A program made the translations under genes and the position numbers. Below the pieces are notes generated by a model that had not been told where the DNA came from, searched no databases, and was given only the letters and a program-made list of their open reading frames with translations. Below, in pieces: positions 9,380 to 18,908 of a stretch of 64,000 nucleotides of DNA. The stretch is from Phaeodactylum tricornutum CCAP 1055/1 (taxonomy: Eukaryota > Bacillariophyta > Bacillariophyceae > Surirellales > Neidiaceae). The stretch spans positions 1 to 64,000 of the forward strand of contig NC_011674.1 in the NCBI RefSeq assembly GCF_000150955.2, read 5' to 3'. The number at the start of each line of letters is the position of its first letter. The stretch's first letter is position 1.

Positions 9380-10264
9380 CTAGTCATTATGTACATGGCC
9401 ATGTACATGAGTGTTTCGTTGTTGCTCAGCAATTCTAGCACGAGCACTTGTCTCTGCCAATTTGAATACGCCGTATATACTGGCGGCTGATGCACCGTAA
9501 ATAGCCATGAGGTAAGTGGCAACAAAAGCAAAAGCTCCACATGCTGCAGCGACAAAAAAAGCAACGGCAACAAGAGGGCTAGGTTGATAAGACCGAACTA
9601 TGGCCCATAGGCCGAACACAAACATTCCGAGTGCCATCAAGAGACCCAGGGAAAAATTGATAAGCACCTGCATAAGAATTTTGAAGGCGTACTCGATCCA
9701 GGACTCATCTCGACTTCGCCCAATTTGGCGAATTCCAATGAAGAGGGCATCCCACATAGACTGTCTTCTCGCAAACTGCTTGCCAGAATAAAAATATTGC
9801 CAAAAGGAGTCCTTGACTTCTCCCACGCCGATCTCGCTCCACAAGCCAGCAACCGCCTTTGCGTCACTCATCCTGGCTTGGCCTTCTCGTCTAATCTCGC
9901 CTAAGACTGTCTCGGCTTTTACCATGCGAGCTTTGTTTCGCTGGCAGAGCTCGTCACAGGTGAACCATCCCTTCGTACCATGGTACGCGTTACGCGCTTT
10001 CCAGTATTCGTTGCTTGCATCGAACTCCGCTTGCAAATCTATGGTTTTCATAAGCTTAGTGTACTCTCGGGTCTGTTGCAGTGATAACTTCGCACCACTT
10101 CCAATTAGTAGTAGGGAGATCAAACCAAGAATATACGCCCCGCTTATGTACCTATGGCGACGGGCGAAATTAGTGACTCCCCGAACAAGTAAAGCTGGGA
10201 GTTCATGAGCATCGGGTAAAGCTACAATTTGCTGCTGGTATTGTTCTTGTCGTTGACGATTCAT
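9380..10264 (-). CDS. Multi-pass membrane protein of unknown function, copy A2
   Basis: The protein has 294 residues from the ATG at 10264. It has the same layout as A1: N-terminal Gln-rich stretch, first membrane segment, long charged loop, then two hydrophobic segments and a His-rich tail. Relative to A1 there are a handful of amino-acid changes (for example C/R near residue 35, K/R in 'KQFAKRQ', L/F and T/I in the membrane segments). The full reading frame is kept in both copies. No family is recognised. Its promoter lacks the transposon present in copy 1. Confidence 0.75.
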   Translation of the reverse strand: MNRQRQEQYQQQIVALPDAHELPALLVRGVTNFARRHRYISGAYILGLISLLLIGSGAKLSLQQTREYTKLMKTIDLQAEFDASNEYWKARNAYHGTKGWFTCDELCQRNKARMVKAETVLGEIRREGQARMSDAKAVAGLWSEIGVGEVKDSFWQYFYSGKQFARRQSMWDALFIGIRQIGRSRDESWIEYAFKILMQVLINFSLGLLMALGMFVFGLWAIVRSYQPSPLVAVAFFVAAACGAFAFVATYLMAIYGASAASIYGVFKLAETSARARIAEQQRNTHVHGHVHND

Positions 10265-10864
10265 GATGATCAAGAGTAGAAAAGGATTAGGACACAGGGG
10301 GCCAACTGAAAATTATTCTCTCCCTTTCGCTACTCCTTTGACGATGGCCCGTATTTGAATCTTTGTGTGTATTGCTAATTTTTACCCAACTTACAGTTAG
10401 CGTGCTACTGGCAGTCAATTTCGGTTCGTTCGTCTCCACGTGGAATGCGTTCTCTGACCAACGGTCAATATTTTTACTAACATAATGGTAATCAGGGTAG
10501 CCTTTGAAAAATATACCTTCCTTCACATTAACTGTAAGCGAAGTAAAACGGAAACAGGTAGAGTATCAAATAGAAAATGAAACAAAGACGTTGAGATGTT
10601 TTGGATTATGAATGTATGCGCTGAGAAAGCCTGGCCTTTCTTGTCCTCGAAGGGTCGCTTAAGCAGTCCATGATTCACTTTCAGTCCAAAACTCTCACAT
10701 GAATTTTAATCAGCGATGTCGTCAAACCACCACTGTTGGTGATCATAAATGGCGAGGTAATCAACCAAAAACTGATTTTGACTATAAAACCGGAATCTAC
10801 TTTCTTCCTCTACACCATCTATTGATAGCCAGATTCATTCTAGCAAAAATACTAAAATATGTCT
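10265..10864. other. Spacer between genes A2 and B2, containing the transposon empty site
   Basis: No gene is seen. The sequence GTAATCAGGGTAGCC near 10489-10503 is the uninterrupted target that is split by the 878-bp element in copy 1. Confidence 0.75.
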
Positions 10865-11644
10865 TCATTTCCTTCCGAACAAACCAAGAAATCCTTTCTT
10901 TTTTTTCTTCTTGTCGTCTTTCGTTGCTGCTGAAAATAGCTTTTGCTGCTGCTTAGGTATCCAGGCCTGAACTCTCGCTTCTTCGTCCTCCTTGGCTAGC
11001 TGGACTGCATAATCGATTCGTTGCTTCGAGGTACGGAGCGACGCTTGACGGATTCGTTCCCAATCCAGATCTTTTACTGAGTTTTTGCCCTCAACTTTTT
11101 GGCTATGAATCTCCTCAAGCACGGCTTTCTCGTGGACAGCCATGGCCTTTCCGCGTCCTGTGTTTTTAAAACGTTCTTCCAGACCGCGGATCGTCGCAAC
11201 GTCTTCATCCAAGATTATTCGACCAGAAACGTGGTTTTCCCATCGAAAAGCAAGAAGTTCCATGTCTTTGTCTACTCGAGAGAAGTCCTCATGCTGCATG
11301 TATACCGCATATTTTTCATCAGCGTTCAAAGGCTCAAATTCGAATATCGTAAGAAGCTCTTCCGGTTCTGATGGAAATTTCACTTTTCGCTGTCTGAGCT
11401 CGTCCGCCGTAGGTGGCTTATCGGGCTTCTCGTGAGCGCGCTCGGACCGTGACAAAAAGCTTTGATATTCATCGTATCGAATACTATCCGATTTCTTTTG
11501 CATATTTGAAATGTGATTCATTGGAAGCAAGGTGTCGTCTTCTTCAGAAGAAACGTCATCGTCTTCTGAGACCCTGCTAGATTCGAATACGCTGGCGTCG
11601 TTCGCGGCCGACGATGTGCTTGTGGTTTCCTTGGAGAAACTCAT
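10865..11644 (-). CDS. Soluble charged protein of a diatom-expanded family, copy B2 (complete)
   Basis: The protein has 259 residues from the ATG at 11644 (MSFSKETTS). The N-terminus is Ser/Asp/Glu-rich and probably disordered. From about residue 75 comes 'R-Q-R-K-V-K-F', a strand-like segment, a 'DEK...Y-x-Q-x-E-D-F' helix, 'T-I-R-G-L-E' and a long helical region 'A-V-L-E-E-I-H-S-Q'. The C-terminus is Lys-rich. That succession (V-K/R-F, then E/DEK, then RGLE, then AVL-E-x-x-x-Q) recalls an uncharacterised domain repeated many times in diatom genomes. The resemblance is from memory and no function is assigned. There is no signal peptide or membrane segment. Confidence 0.75.
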   Translation of the reverse strand: MSFSKETTSTSSAANDASVFESSRVSEDDDVSSEEDDTLLPMNHISNMQKKSDSIRYDEYQSFLSRSERAHEKPDKPPTADELRQRKVKFPSEPEELLTIFEFEPLNADEKYAVYMQHEDFSRVDKDMELLAFRWENHVSGRIILDEDVATIRGLEERFKNTGRGKAMAVHEKAVLEEIHSQKVEGKNSVKDLDWERIRQASLRTSKQRIDYAVQLAKEDEEARVQAWIPKQQQKLFSAATKDDKKKKKKGFLGLFGRK

Positions 11645-13334
11645 TACGGTACCGGAGATTAACAGTAAGAACAAAAGCGAGACTCTAGCGGAATGTTGAA
11701 GCTACCTTTTCCAGAATATGCGCAACGCAACAATAGCTTACACACGGAAATTATCACAGCGCGGGTTGCGGATTCGTGTGTCTGCCAGTTACTGTGAATC
11801 TATCGAGGAGATGATATAACGGTCAGTGTCGTCGTAGTGACGTCAAATGTAAACGTTGACATCCAATAGAAATTCGGTATTTATGATGAGTCAAGAGTTT
11901 TTTCACCCCGATGTTCGAATATTCAAACTGTCTGGCGTGCTCCTACAGCTCAGTGACCCTTGACCGTGTGTGGTTTCCCGCGTTTGTACACTTTTTGACT
12001 CGACTGATTTGACTGTAAGAATCCATTCAGCACTATGTTACTTATTAACAAATTTAGGTGACAGAAGTGGAGAGACTTTTCATATGTATACGAATTCATG
12101 TTTCGTCATACGTGGACAACTCTTCCTTATGACCCAAGCGACGGATGAACCTAACCAAGAAACCCAAGTGTCGCGGTACATTAGTCAAGGTCAATATGTG
12201 AAAGGAGCCTGAATCAAAAAAAGGGTTCACGAAAGCAGCATTTACATTTCAAAAGGGATAGAACGAATCTCTCTACACAGAATTACGTGAGATTGGCAAG
12301 AACTCCAATTCTAACATTGGATCTCACCACATTCATTTTCATACGTCAAGTCCCACGGCTTTAGTATGGTTTCCAACAAGCAGGAAACAGTATAGATTAT
12401 ACGCGCAATGTAAACTATAATCTAGCGATTGAATGCACTCGAACGTTAGATTGTCGTAAACGCCCTAGTAAGTGGTGCAATACTACTGCTAAAGCAACAC
12501 ACTATTGCCAGAGCTCTCGTCTTGTCCAACAAGTTTTTAACGGAGGCAGCCATGATGTTGCTGACGGTACGCAGCCAACTATGAGTTGCTTGTGAGTAGC
12601 TAATTGTAACAGTAAGGCAAATCGAAATTGTGGCTTCTTTCGCATATTTCCCTTAACTAAAACACTAATTTGAACATTCCCATCTTATAGAGACCATGCA
12701 AGTTTTCCTTTTCCAGCGTCTCTCTTGGGTGCCTTGTAGCCCGTTTTAGATCGGTGTGCAATTTCGACGCGCAGCAAACTGCGGCCCGAGGAGGAGTTGT
12801 CGGCAATCACGAGTACATTGCTATTGGCCTCCCAAATATAAACAAATTTGTGTATGCAGGATCATCCTTCCCATGGTTTGCACAGCCTTGAATGTTGCAT
12901 TTACTGTGACAAATTTTTTCCATGGTCTGTGGACGCAACATGAGTGTAGTTTGCTGTGAGGTAAGGTGCTATTACGTCGTGTGGGGCGTTTGGGCACATT
13001 TTTTACGACATTTCATGACGTCATACAAACTCGTGATCAACCAAATTAACAATAGGCATTCTACCGTCGCCTCAAGATCTTTTGTACAGTAGCTTCAACG
13101 CACAGAACTCACCGTCAGAACGACGACTTCGATCTTATCGAATTTAAGACGTGAGCAGCAAATTTCGCAGCGGCGCGCCGTCCTTTGTTTTTGCAGCTGT
13201 ATATTCCCATGGTTGTTTGGTGGACACCACTGTAGATGCATGACAAATACAAGCTTCATACTGTTTTTCAGTACAATTTCTTAGAATTTTAAGGTGAAAT
13301 TTTGCGTGGTCCGATTTCGGTTTTCTTTGTCGAT
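11645..13334. other. Gene-free subtelomeric stretch, 1.7 kb
   Basis: No convincing gene is found. It contains the promoter side of gene B2 and the 3' flank of the recombinase gene. Two TGACGTCA palindromes lie within it (11838-11845 and 13016-13023). Confidence 0.55.
11838..11845. promoter_or_regulatory. CRE-like palindrome TGACGTCA upstream of gene B2
   Basis: A perfect 8-bp palindrome lies about 190 bp upstream of the B2 start codon. bZIP factors bind this core, and TGACGT-type CO2/cAMP-responsive elements are described in Phaeodactylum. An 8-mer of this kind will also occur by chance, so function is only suggested. Confidence 0.3.
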
Positions 13335-15491
13335 TTACTTTCGATCTGAGCAAGTGCAGGTGTGTTTCGTGATGGCAAGCTTTGTTGGCAGGCTCGAAAA
13401 GTAGGATTCCGCATCTCCATCAAAGCAATTCACAATGCAATCTTTCATGATGCAGTAAGTATTGCTGCGATTCCTGGCCCAGCGTCTAGCTCCGTCGACA
13501 AGACTGCTTTGTCGAGTTGTGAAGATGCTGTGCACTTCAAACAGCTCCTGAAAGAGAGCTTTCTTTGAGCTACCAGCAACCTCCAATTGGCCACAGCTGG
13601 CACGGTGTCGCGCAAGATCATCCGTACCACCACTGACAGCCCTGATGCGTTTTCGACTTATCTGAACCGGTGCAACTGAAGGGCCAGCCATGGTGTCTAC
13701 CGACACTCCAAGTGATGCCACCCTTGCGGAATCCCTGATAATGAGTGTGTTCAGGCGGCGAGCTTCAAGCCTATCAGCCTTGCTTGCCATAGCATGCCCA
13801 ATCAGAGCATCAAATTGCTCCTGCAAATTCAGGTTTGGCTTTGCACGACAGGCCATGGCATAGTACCTAGTGAATGGAAATCCATTGGCCATGACAACTT
13901 CCTTTTGGAAATACCAATCTGCCTGCTTTGCAACTGTTTCTTGTTGATTTATGCGAGAATGGGCAACAATGCCAATGGCTGCTTGTGTTTGAACAATAAG
14001 GATAGACTTCCATGGGGAAACGCGCTGTGATTCTTGGTATTGCTCCTCCTGCACAAGGTCAAAGAGGGTGAATGAGTCCTGTACGTACAAGCATGCATGT
14101 GCCACAGAAGCATGCCGGGCCGACAGCAAAATTTGTGCATATGTTATGTCGGAAAGGGGTTTTCCCGGATCAGAAGATGTCCACATACGCAAAACTCCCC
14201 AGATCGCAAACAGGTATGCTGTCTTACAAAGAGTATGGGTGCCAACACAAAAGCCAACATCATAGTTGAAATCCTTTGGAAAGGTCTTGCACAGAACAGT
14301 CTTCATACGGTTCAGCCAATCATTGTAGCTAATATGATTGCAATAATGTCCATGGTTTCCCTTGTCATGTATGCCTGCCTTTAGAGTAAACCATGAAGGA
14401 AATAAATATCCACTTTTAATACCAGTAGCCTTCAAGTAGCAAAATAAAATTCTAACAGGGCAGAACTCAGGATTTTCGTCATCTTTCCAAATCTTCAATA
14501 GTACAGGCTTGGAGTCACTCTTCCCTTTGATCTTGACTGCAAGCGACCTGACGGAATTGTCGTGGATGACTGCATAGATCATTTCAAAATCTTCCATTTT
14601 CATCGACAGAACTTCCTCTGCTCGAAGAAAAAGTTTTATTCCCACAATCATAATAGTGTATGTCTGTTGATTGTACAAGTCACCTGAATTAATCAGATAT
14701 TGTTGTAGCTGCCAAACCTGACTTGGATTAAGCTGGACATTCCCTTTCACCACATGCGTCGATTCAAGAATTGCTTTGATACTGTTAAACGCATCAACAG
14801 AAACTTTTGCTGTAGCAGCATTTCCATGTGGAATCAGGAGTGGCTTACTTGCATGTCTATTGCATGATTTCCAAATACCAACGTCTCCTGCGTCAACATT
14901 GTTCGCAGAAAATTTTGGGTTCAAATGGCAGCAGTTGGGACAACTGTGTTGGTATACACCTCTGAGGTTGTCGTATAACATATGAAGATTGCTAAAAGCT
15001 GCGCGAGCCTTTTCCAAACCCGAAGGAGAGTTCCACTCTCCAGTACACTTCACATAAGTGGCTCCAGCCACCTTGTTCACAGTTGCGTTTTCCACTGGAA
15101 GTTTATTACTGTCGTACAAAAGTGCTCCCTTTTTGCCAGCTTTCCAACGGTAATACATGGCAATTGTCTCGGGAATGGCAGGATAGGGGTTTCGTGGGCA
15201 GAGCTTCCTATCAAAGAGGCATGAGGTTTGATAGTCGCCAATTAAGCCTGAAAACGCACAAATATTCTCGAAACAATTGTGGTAGCTTGGCAGTGTAGGC
15301 GAACCCTCTTTTGTGCCTCGGCAAGTTGTTGTCAGTTGAAGTTGAACCGACGAGTCAAGGTTGTGCTCCAAAATAAATGCTTCTACCTGTGCAACTCTGT
15401 AGCGCTCTGTTTCTTCCGTTAGCTGGAAGTGACGTTCACCCCAGCTCTTAGGGATGCTTTTTGCCATGGTCTTTGTTGCAATGAAACTCAT
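13335..15491 (-). CDS. Tyrosine recombinase of Crypton type (CryptonS-like DNA transposon or derived gene)
   Basis: A single open frame of 718 residues starts at the ATG at 15491 (a second ATG lies 8 codons in). The C-terminal half follows the tyrosine-recombinase plan: Arg near 290 in 'L-F-L-R-A-E-E-V-L-S', Lys near 324 in 'K-G-K-S-D', His near 419 in 'G-T-H-T-L-C-K-T-A', His near 460 in 'S-A-R-H-A-S-V', and the likely nucleophile Tyr near 469 in 'L-Y-V-Q-D'. The usual H-x-x-R arginine reads Cys or Lys here. A Cys/His cluster (C-P-N-C-C...C-N-R-H, near 184-213) may bind zinc. There is no reverse transcriptase nearby, which argues against a YR retroelement. The ends of the element are not recognised. 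Confidence 0.6.
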   Translation of the reverse strand: MSFIATKTMAKSIPKSWGERHFQLTEETERYRVAQVEAFILEHNLDSSVQLQLTTTCRGTKEGSPTLPSYHNCFENICAFSGLIGDYQTSCLFDRKLCPRNPYPAIPETIAMYYRWKAGKKGALLYDSNKLPVENATVNKVAGATYVKCTGEWNSPSGLEKARAAFSNLHMLYDNLRGVYQHSCPNCCHLNPKFSANNVDAGDVGIWKSCNRHASKPLLIPHGNAATAKVSVDAFNSIKAILESTHVVKGNVQLNPSQVWQLQQYLINSGDLYNQQTYTIMIVGIKLFLRAEEVLSMKMEDFEMIYAVIHDNSVRSLAVKIKGKSDSKPVLLKIWKDDENPEFCPVRILFCYLKATGIKSGYLFPSWFTLKAGIHDKGNHGHYCNHISYNDWLNRMKTVLCKTFPKDFNYDVGFCVGTHTLCKTAYLFAIWGVLRMWTSSDPGKPLSDITYAQILLSARHASVAHACLYVQDSFTLFDLVQEEQYQESQRVSPWKSILIVQTQAAIGIVAHSRINQQETVAKQADWYFQKEVVMANGFPFTRYYAMACRAKPNLNLQEQFDALIGHAMASKADRLEARRLNTLIIRDSARVASLGVSVDTMAGPSVAPVQISRKRIRAVSGGTDDLARHRASCGQLEVAGSSKKALFQELFEVHSIFTTRQSSLVDGARRWARNRSNTYCIMKDCIVNCFDGDAESYFSSLPTKLAITKHTCTCSDRK

Positions 15492-16310
15492 AGTCAATCA
15501 ATTTTGTTAACAGGAACATGAAAGAGAAATCTTGTGTCGAAAATTGAAAATTGATCCTTTCCCGTTCAGACAATCATTAGCACCCAAATCTACTCAGTTT
15601 CATGGGACTCAATAAAAACACATCATCTTATCCAAGAGCGTCACAAGACATAGACAATATTTTACTTAGAGGGGGCAGATTTTGGGCAAGTGGGGCGCTG
15701 TGGGGCAGATTAATTTCCAACTCGTTATTTTACTGTAGGGAGTGCTCTAACGAGTTTTATTTAGTAGTAGTACCGTAGATATGGTCCTTTCCGGCAAATT
15801 GTGAAGCGGCTCCCGAGATGCGACACGCAGTCAGTCGTCAGTAGGAAATACTCGGGAAGGGTTGCTCGAAGAGTGGAATCGCGTGGAGAAATTTCGGTTA
15901 AATATAGCTTTCTTCCACATGGATTTTTTTGGAATATGTCTTCGAATTTTCGAGTCGTTTACATGCATGAGCCCCGTTCTCGTCAGAATACAGTGCCTAT
16001 TGGCTGTTAGACATATTTTCCCTCCAAAATTCAAAAGCCCTTTCCTAAACCCTTATACTCGTGTGACTCCTCTCTACCAAGATTTTCAACGGTACGAAGT
16101 ACAACGTATATATGTCGTTTTGCAAGAGCGTGGAAAAGGGCGCTCCGGAATGGCATGCCAGAGACCCAAACCGCGGAGAGGTGCTCCACTCTAGTTGCCA
16201 CCTCTTCCCGTACCGGTGGTACTCGATACTGCTTGCCGTGTCCGGAATCGGACTCATAGGTCAATCATTTTGACTATACGGAACCATTTAGCGTCTACTC
16301 ATTGGTCACC
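15492..16310. other. Gene-free stretch between recombinase and type I membrane protein
   Basis: No gene is seen. A G-rich patch near 15670-15712 repeats GGGGCAGATT twice and resembles GTGGGGCGTTTGGGCA near 12980 on the other side of the recombinase. These could be element ends, but the match is too weak to call. The right half is the promoter of the next gene. Confidence 0.4.
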
Positions 16311-18635
16311 ATGGACACTTACCGCCGGGACACCTTTGCCGTTATCATAGTTTCCTTTTCGTGGATTCTGTGCGCCTTTTGTTGGAATTTGCCATCCGTC
16401 ACTGCAACACAATCAACGGACGAACGTTGGGTTCACCGTCGAATCCAAGATGACCACGATTCTTCCTGTCCCGGGGACAGTATTTGGCATTGCGACAATC
16501 CTGACCTTGTGCGTAGTGACGACCCGACCGTCGGTTGCGACAAGGAAACCTGCGAATGGTACATTGATTGGCTTGATCCTGATAACAAGCCTTTGGTGTG
16601 TCAAGGCATTGTCATTCTGCTTTCTTCGATTGCTTTCCTTCCCAACGAATTGGAACCTTGTCTTCTCTGGGAGTTAGAGCACGGTCATTCTGGACTAACT
16701 ACAGCTCGGGCTCTCGAGGCTTTTACTGACGACTTCCTGACTCCTTTCGCGAGTCCGCATACGACGACGACACCGACTGCTCTTGCGTCGACGATTTCTC
16801 CCTTACCGACTCCGTTTGAGTCGTCTGCTTCTTCCTTGGAACCGGCGACAGAAGATCCAATAACCAGTAACAGTGTCGAATTTGATACGGTCCTCGTATC
16901 TTACTTTGTACTACCCGGCGCTCTACGACGTCAAAGGCGTCTGGTAGCTCAATTCGACCTGGTCGCACTGCAAGAGACGACGTCCGTTCACATTCAGCGC
17001 GAGCTGGATGCTCTTTACGGACAGGATGGCTTTGTCGAGCAGGTTGATGTTCTTCTTGTGTTGGCAGACTCCACTCAGCTCGATGATGGCGCAATCGTAG
17101 AAACATACGCAATCAATGGCGTTGTAACCGTCGCTGATGTTGATCTGATTCAAGCAAATTCCGTCTCGCGGCTGATACGCAAGAGCTTCGATGACGAACC
17201 GCTGCAACGTTACTTGGGGCTTTTGAAGGCTTCGGATGACCCGGTCCTACAGCAGACTTACCAGCTTTACGTTGGGCTGCCATCCGATCTGAACTTGGAA
17301 GGGGCAAACCCTACTTCTGGAAACGATCAGGATGCTTCCAACGAATCAGAAAAGGACAAGCTTCTTGATTTTGAATGGAGCGCGCTGTGGATTGCTGTAT
17401 TCGCCGGTGCGGGGTTCGGCATTATTTTATTGTCCGCCATTCTCATTTACCTTTGCTGCTGCCGAAATACCACATCCCGCTTGCAACATTCCAAGTCTGG
17501 TGGAACAGTACCCAGCTCTCGAAACGACGTTGATCCTACGGACCCAACCGGGTACGATAATTCCAGTTTTACAGATCGAGGCGTTCCGCAAGATACCTCC
17601 GATGATTGCGCGGGAAGCGAAACGACGTCGGTCTACTCATACGTCGATAGCGGTACAGTTATTGATTCAATCGTCGACGATCAGAACTATTCAATCGCAC
17701 CTTCGTATATGCATGGAATTCACACCTCACTCAAAGACAACCAACGTTTTAAGAATGCGTATGAGGACGATGATGATGAGGATATAGAAACTGTTCAATC
17801 TCGCCACGGCATGTGGAGTGTTATAGATGGGATTGAAGATGGAAACATGATCGATGCGAACATCGTTAACGAGAATACACCAAGTGTATCGAGCACTTCA
17901 TCACCCTCTCGCATGGTGGTCACCACCGAGCGTTCCAAAAAAGCCAACGGTGAGTTCCTCATTTTTTCAGACGAAGACGAAGACGACCTTTCTCTTGTAA
18001 GCGAGCACTACAAGCTGCAGATAGCGCAAACTAGGTCCGTTTGCTCTGCGAAAAGCTCATTGGGTTTGGGAGGCGAAAGCAAAATTGGAGAGTCATGGCC
18101 TGATGATGAAGAAGAAAGTGAAATGTCGGGGAGGAGGTTACCGTTTACAAACTCCGATTCGCCATCACAAAAAAGTTTGGTTTCTTCCCCGGGCTCCAAG
18201 CTCACATTGTCTGCAGCTTCGGTCTCCAAGGAACAGAGATCATGGAAGACGACATTGACGCCAGAGTCACATGTATCCACAGCTGCGTCCAGTAGTGATG
18301 ACGACAGCAGTATATTTCTTGGTGCAGATTCGTCCCTGGCGAACCGGTTGACCAACGACAAGTCTATTCTACAGCTCCGACCGGAACATAGTGTTCGTTC
18401 TGTACGAGATGGACCTATTGGACATCGTACCCAAGGCTTATCCAATGGCACAATTCTTTCACCAAAAGAAAAAGCACAGCTTGGATGGAACGCCAGTCGA
18501 TCTCTTCCAGATGATGGCAATAGTGACAGCGACAGCGACATTGAGTCTGTTCTCATTCCGGAAAACTACAAGATGAATCCAGAACCAATTGCGGGACCTA
18601 ATGATTATCCATTGGAATCTATGGCATCTTTTTGA
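16311..18635 (+). CDS. Type I membrane protein with acidic Ser-rich cytoplasmic tail
   Basis: The protein has 774 residues from the ATG at 16311. An N-terminal hydrophobic segment (about 8-33) fits a signal peptide. A cysteine-containing ectodomain follows (C-P-G-D-S-I-W-H-C, C-D-K-E-T-C near 55-85), then a Thr/Ser/Pro-rich linker, then a second globular part to about 360. One membrane segment lies near 365-392, ending in C-C-C-R. The remaining 380 residues are a Ser/Asp/Glu-rich tail, typical of intracellular disorder. I do not recognise a named domain. Two other genes in this window (35973 and 37256) share this architecture. A cell-surface or endomembrane role is inferred from topology only. 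Confidence 0.85.
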   Translation: MDTYRRDTFAVIIVSFSWILCAFCWNLPSVTATQSTDERWVHRRIQDDHDSSCPGDSIWHCDNPDLVRSDDPTVGCDKETCEWYIDWLDPDNKPLVCQGIVILLSSIAFLPNELEPCLLWELEHGHSGLTTARALEAFTDDFLTPFASPHTTTTPTALASTISPLPTPFESSASSLEPATEDPITSNSVEFDTVLVSYFVLPGALRRQRRLVAQFDLVALQETTSVHIQRELDALYGQDGFVEQVDVLLVLADSTQLDDGAIVETYAINGVVTVADVDLIQANSVSRLIRKSFDDEPLQRYLGLLKASDDPVLQQTYQLYVGLPSDLNLEGANPTSGNDQDASNESEKDKLLDFEWSALWIAVFAGAGFGIILLSAILIYLCCCRNTTSRLQHSKSGGTVPSSRNDVDPTDPTGYDNSSFTDRGVPQDTSDDCAGSETTSVYSYVDSGTVIDSIVDDQNYSIAPSYMHGIHTSLKDNQRFKNAYEDDDDEDIETVQSRHGMWSVIDGIEDGNMIDANIVNENTPSVSSTSSPSRMVVTTERSKKANGEFLIFSDEDEDDLSLVSEHYKLQIAQTRSVCSAKSSLGLGGESKIGESWPDDEEESEMSGRRLPFTNSDSPSQKSLVSSPGSKLTLSAASVSKEQRSWKTTLTPESHVSTAASSSDDDSSIFLGADSSLANRLTNDKSILQLRPEHSVRSVRDGPIGHRTQGLSNGTILSPKEKAQLGWNASRSLPDDGNSDSDSDIESVLIPENYKMNPEPIAGPNDYPLESMASF

Positions 18636-18908
18636 ATGAGAATTGATACTTTTAATGTAATAAAATCAGATTAATTAATAGCGCAGTCGCAAGTTAGTTA
18701 CCGAGCGAAAGCGATTTTATCCAGTTTTATTAGAGTCTTGTCTCTCAATAGGCAGGCATATATGCTTTTCTGGGTTTAGTTTTAAAAAAACACCAAGAAA
18801 GACACCCCAACCTTTGCTCAGGCAAATCCCAAATCAATGGGACGTTTCAACGCATTAGAAGCCCCCTCCGTTGTTCGACTTCATCAAGCACTCTCGATTC
18901 TTCGTTGA

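Larger units (their letters stand above)
8735..11506. repeat. Duplicated block, copy 2 (no transposon)
   Basis: This is the counterpart of 5011-8660, in the same orientation. It retains the pre-insertion site of the 878-bp element and has a 6-bp and a 2-bp insertion relative to copy 1 in the spacer. It continues beyond 11506 to the intact start of gene B2 and its promoter, which have no counterpart in copy 1 because of the gap. Confidence 0.95.

Noticed and set aside
13335-15491. Recombinase gene as part of a YR retroelement (DIRS/Ngaro type)
   Set aside because: No reverse transcriptase or RNase H is found next to it; the nearest copia remnant is over 4 kb away and belongs to the duplicated block.
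12980-15712. G-rich patches as proven ends of the Crypton
   Set aside because: Similarity is short and imperfect, so I list it only as a low-interest lead, not as a feature.
16311-16313. Start of the type I membrane protein at a TTG three codons upstream
   Set aside because: Nuclear genes use ATG; an ATG in ACC-ATG-G context lies at 16311. The same reasoning moved several other starts downstream of TTG or GTG codons.
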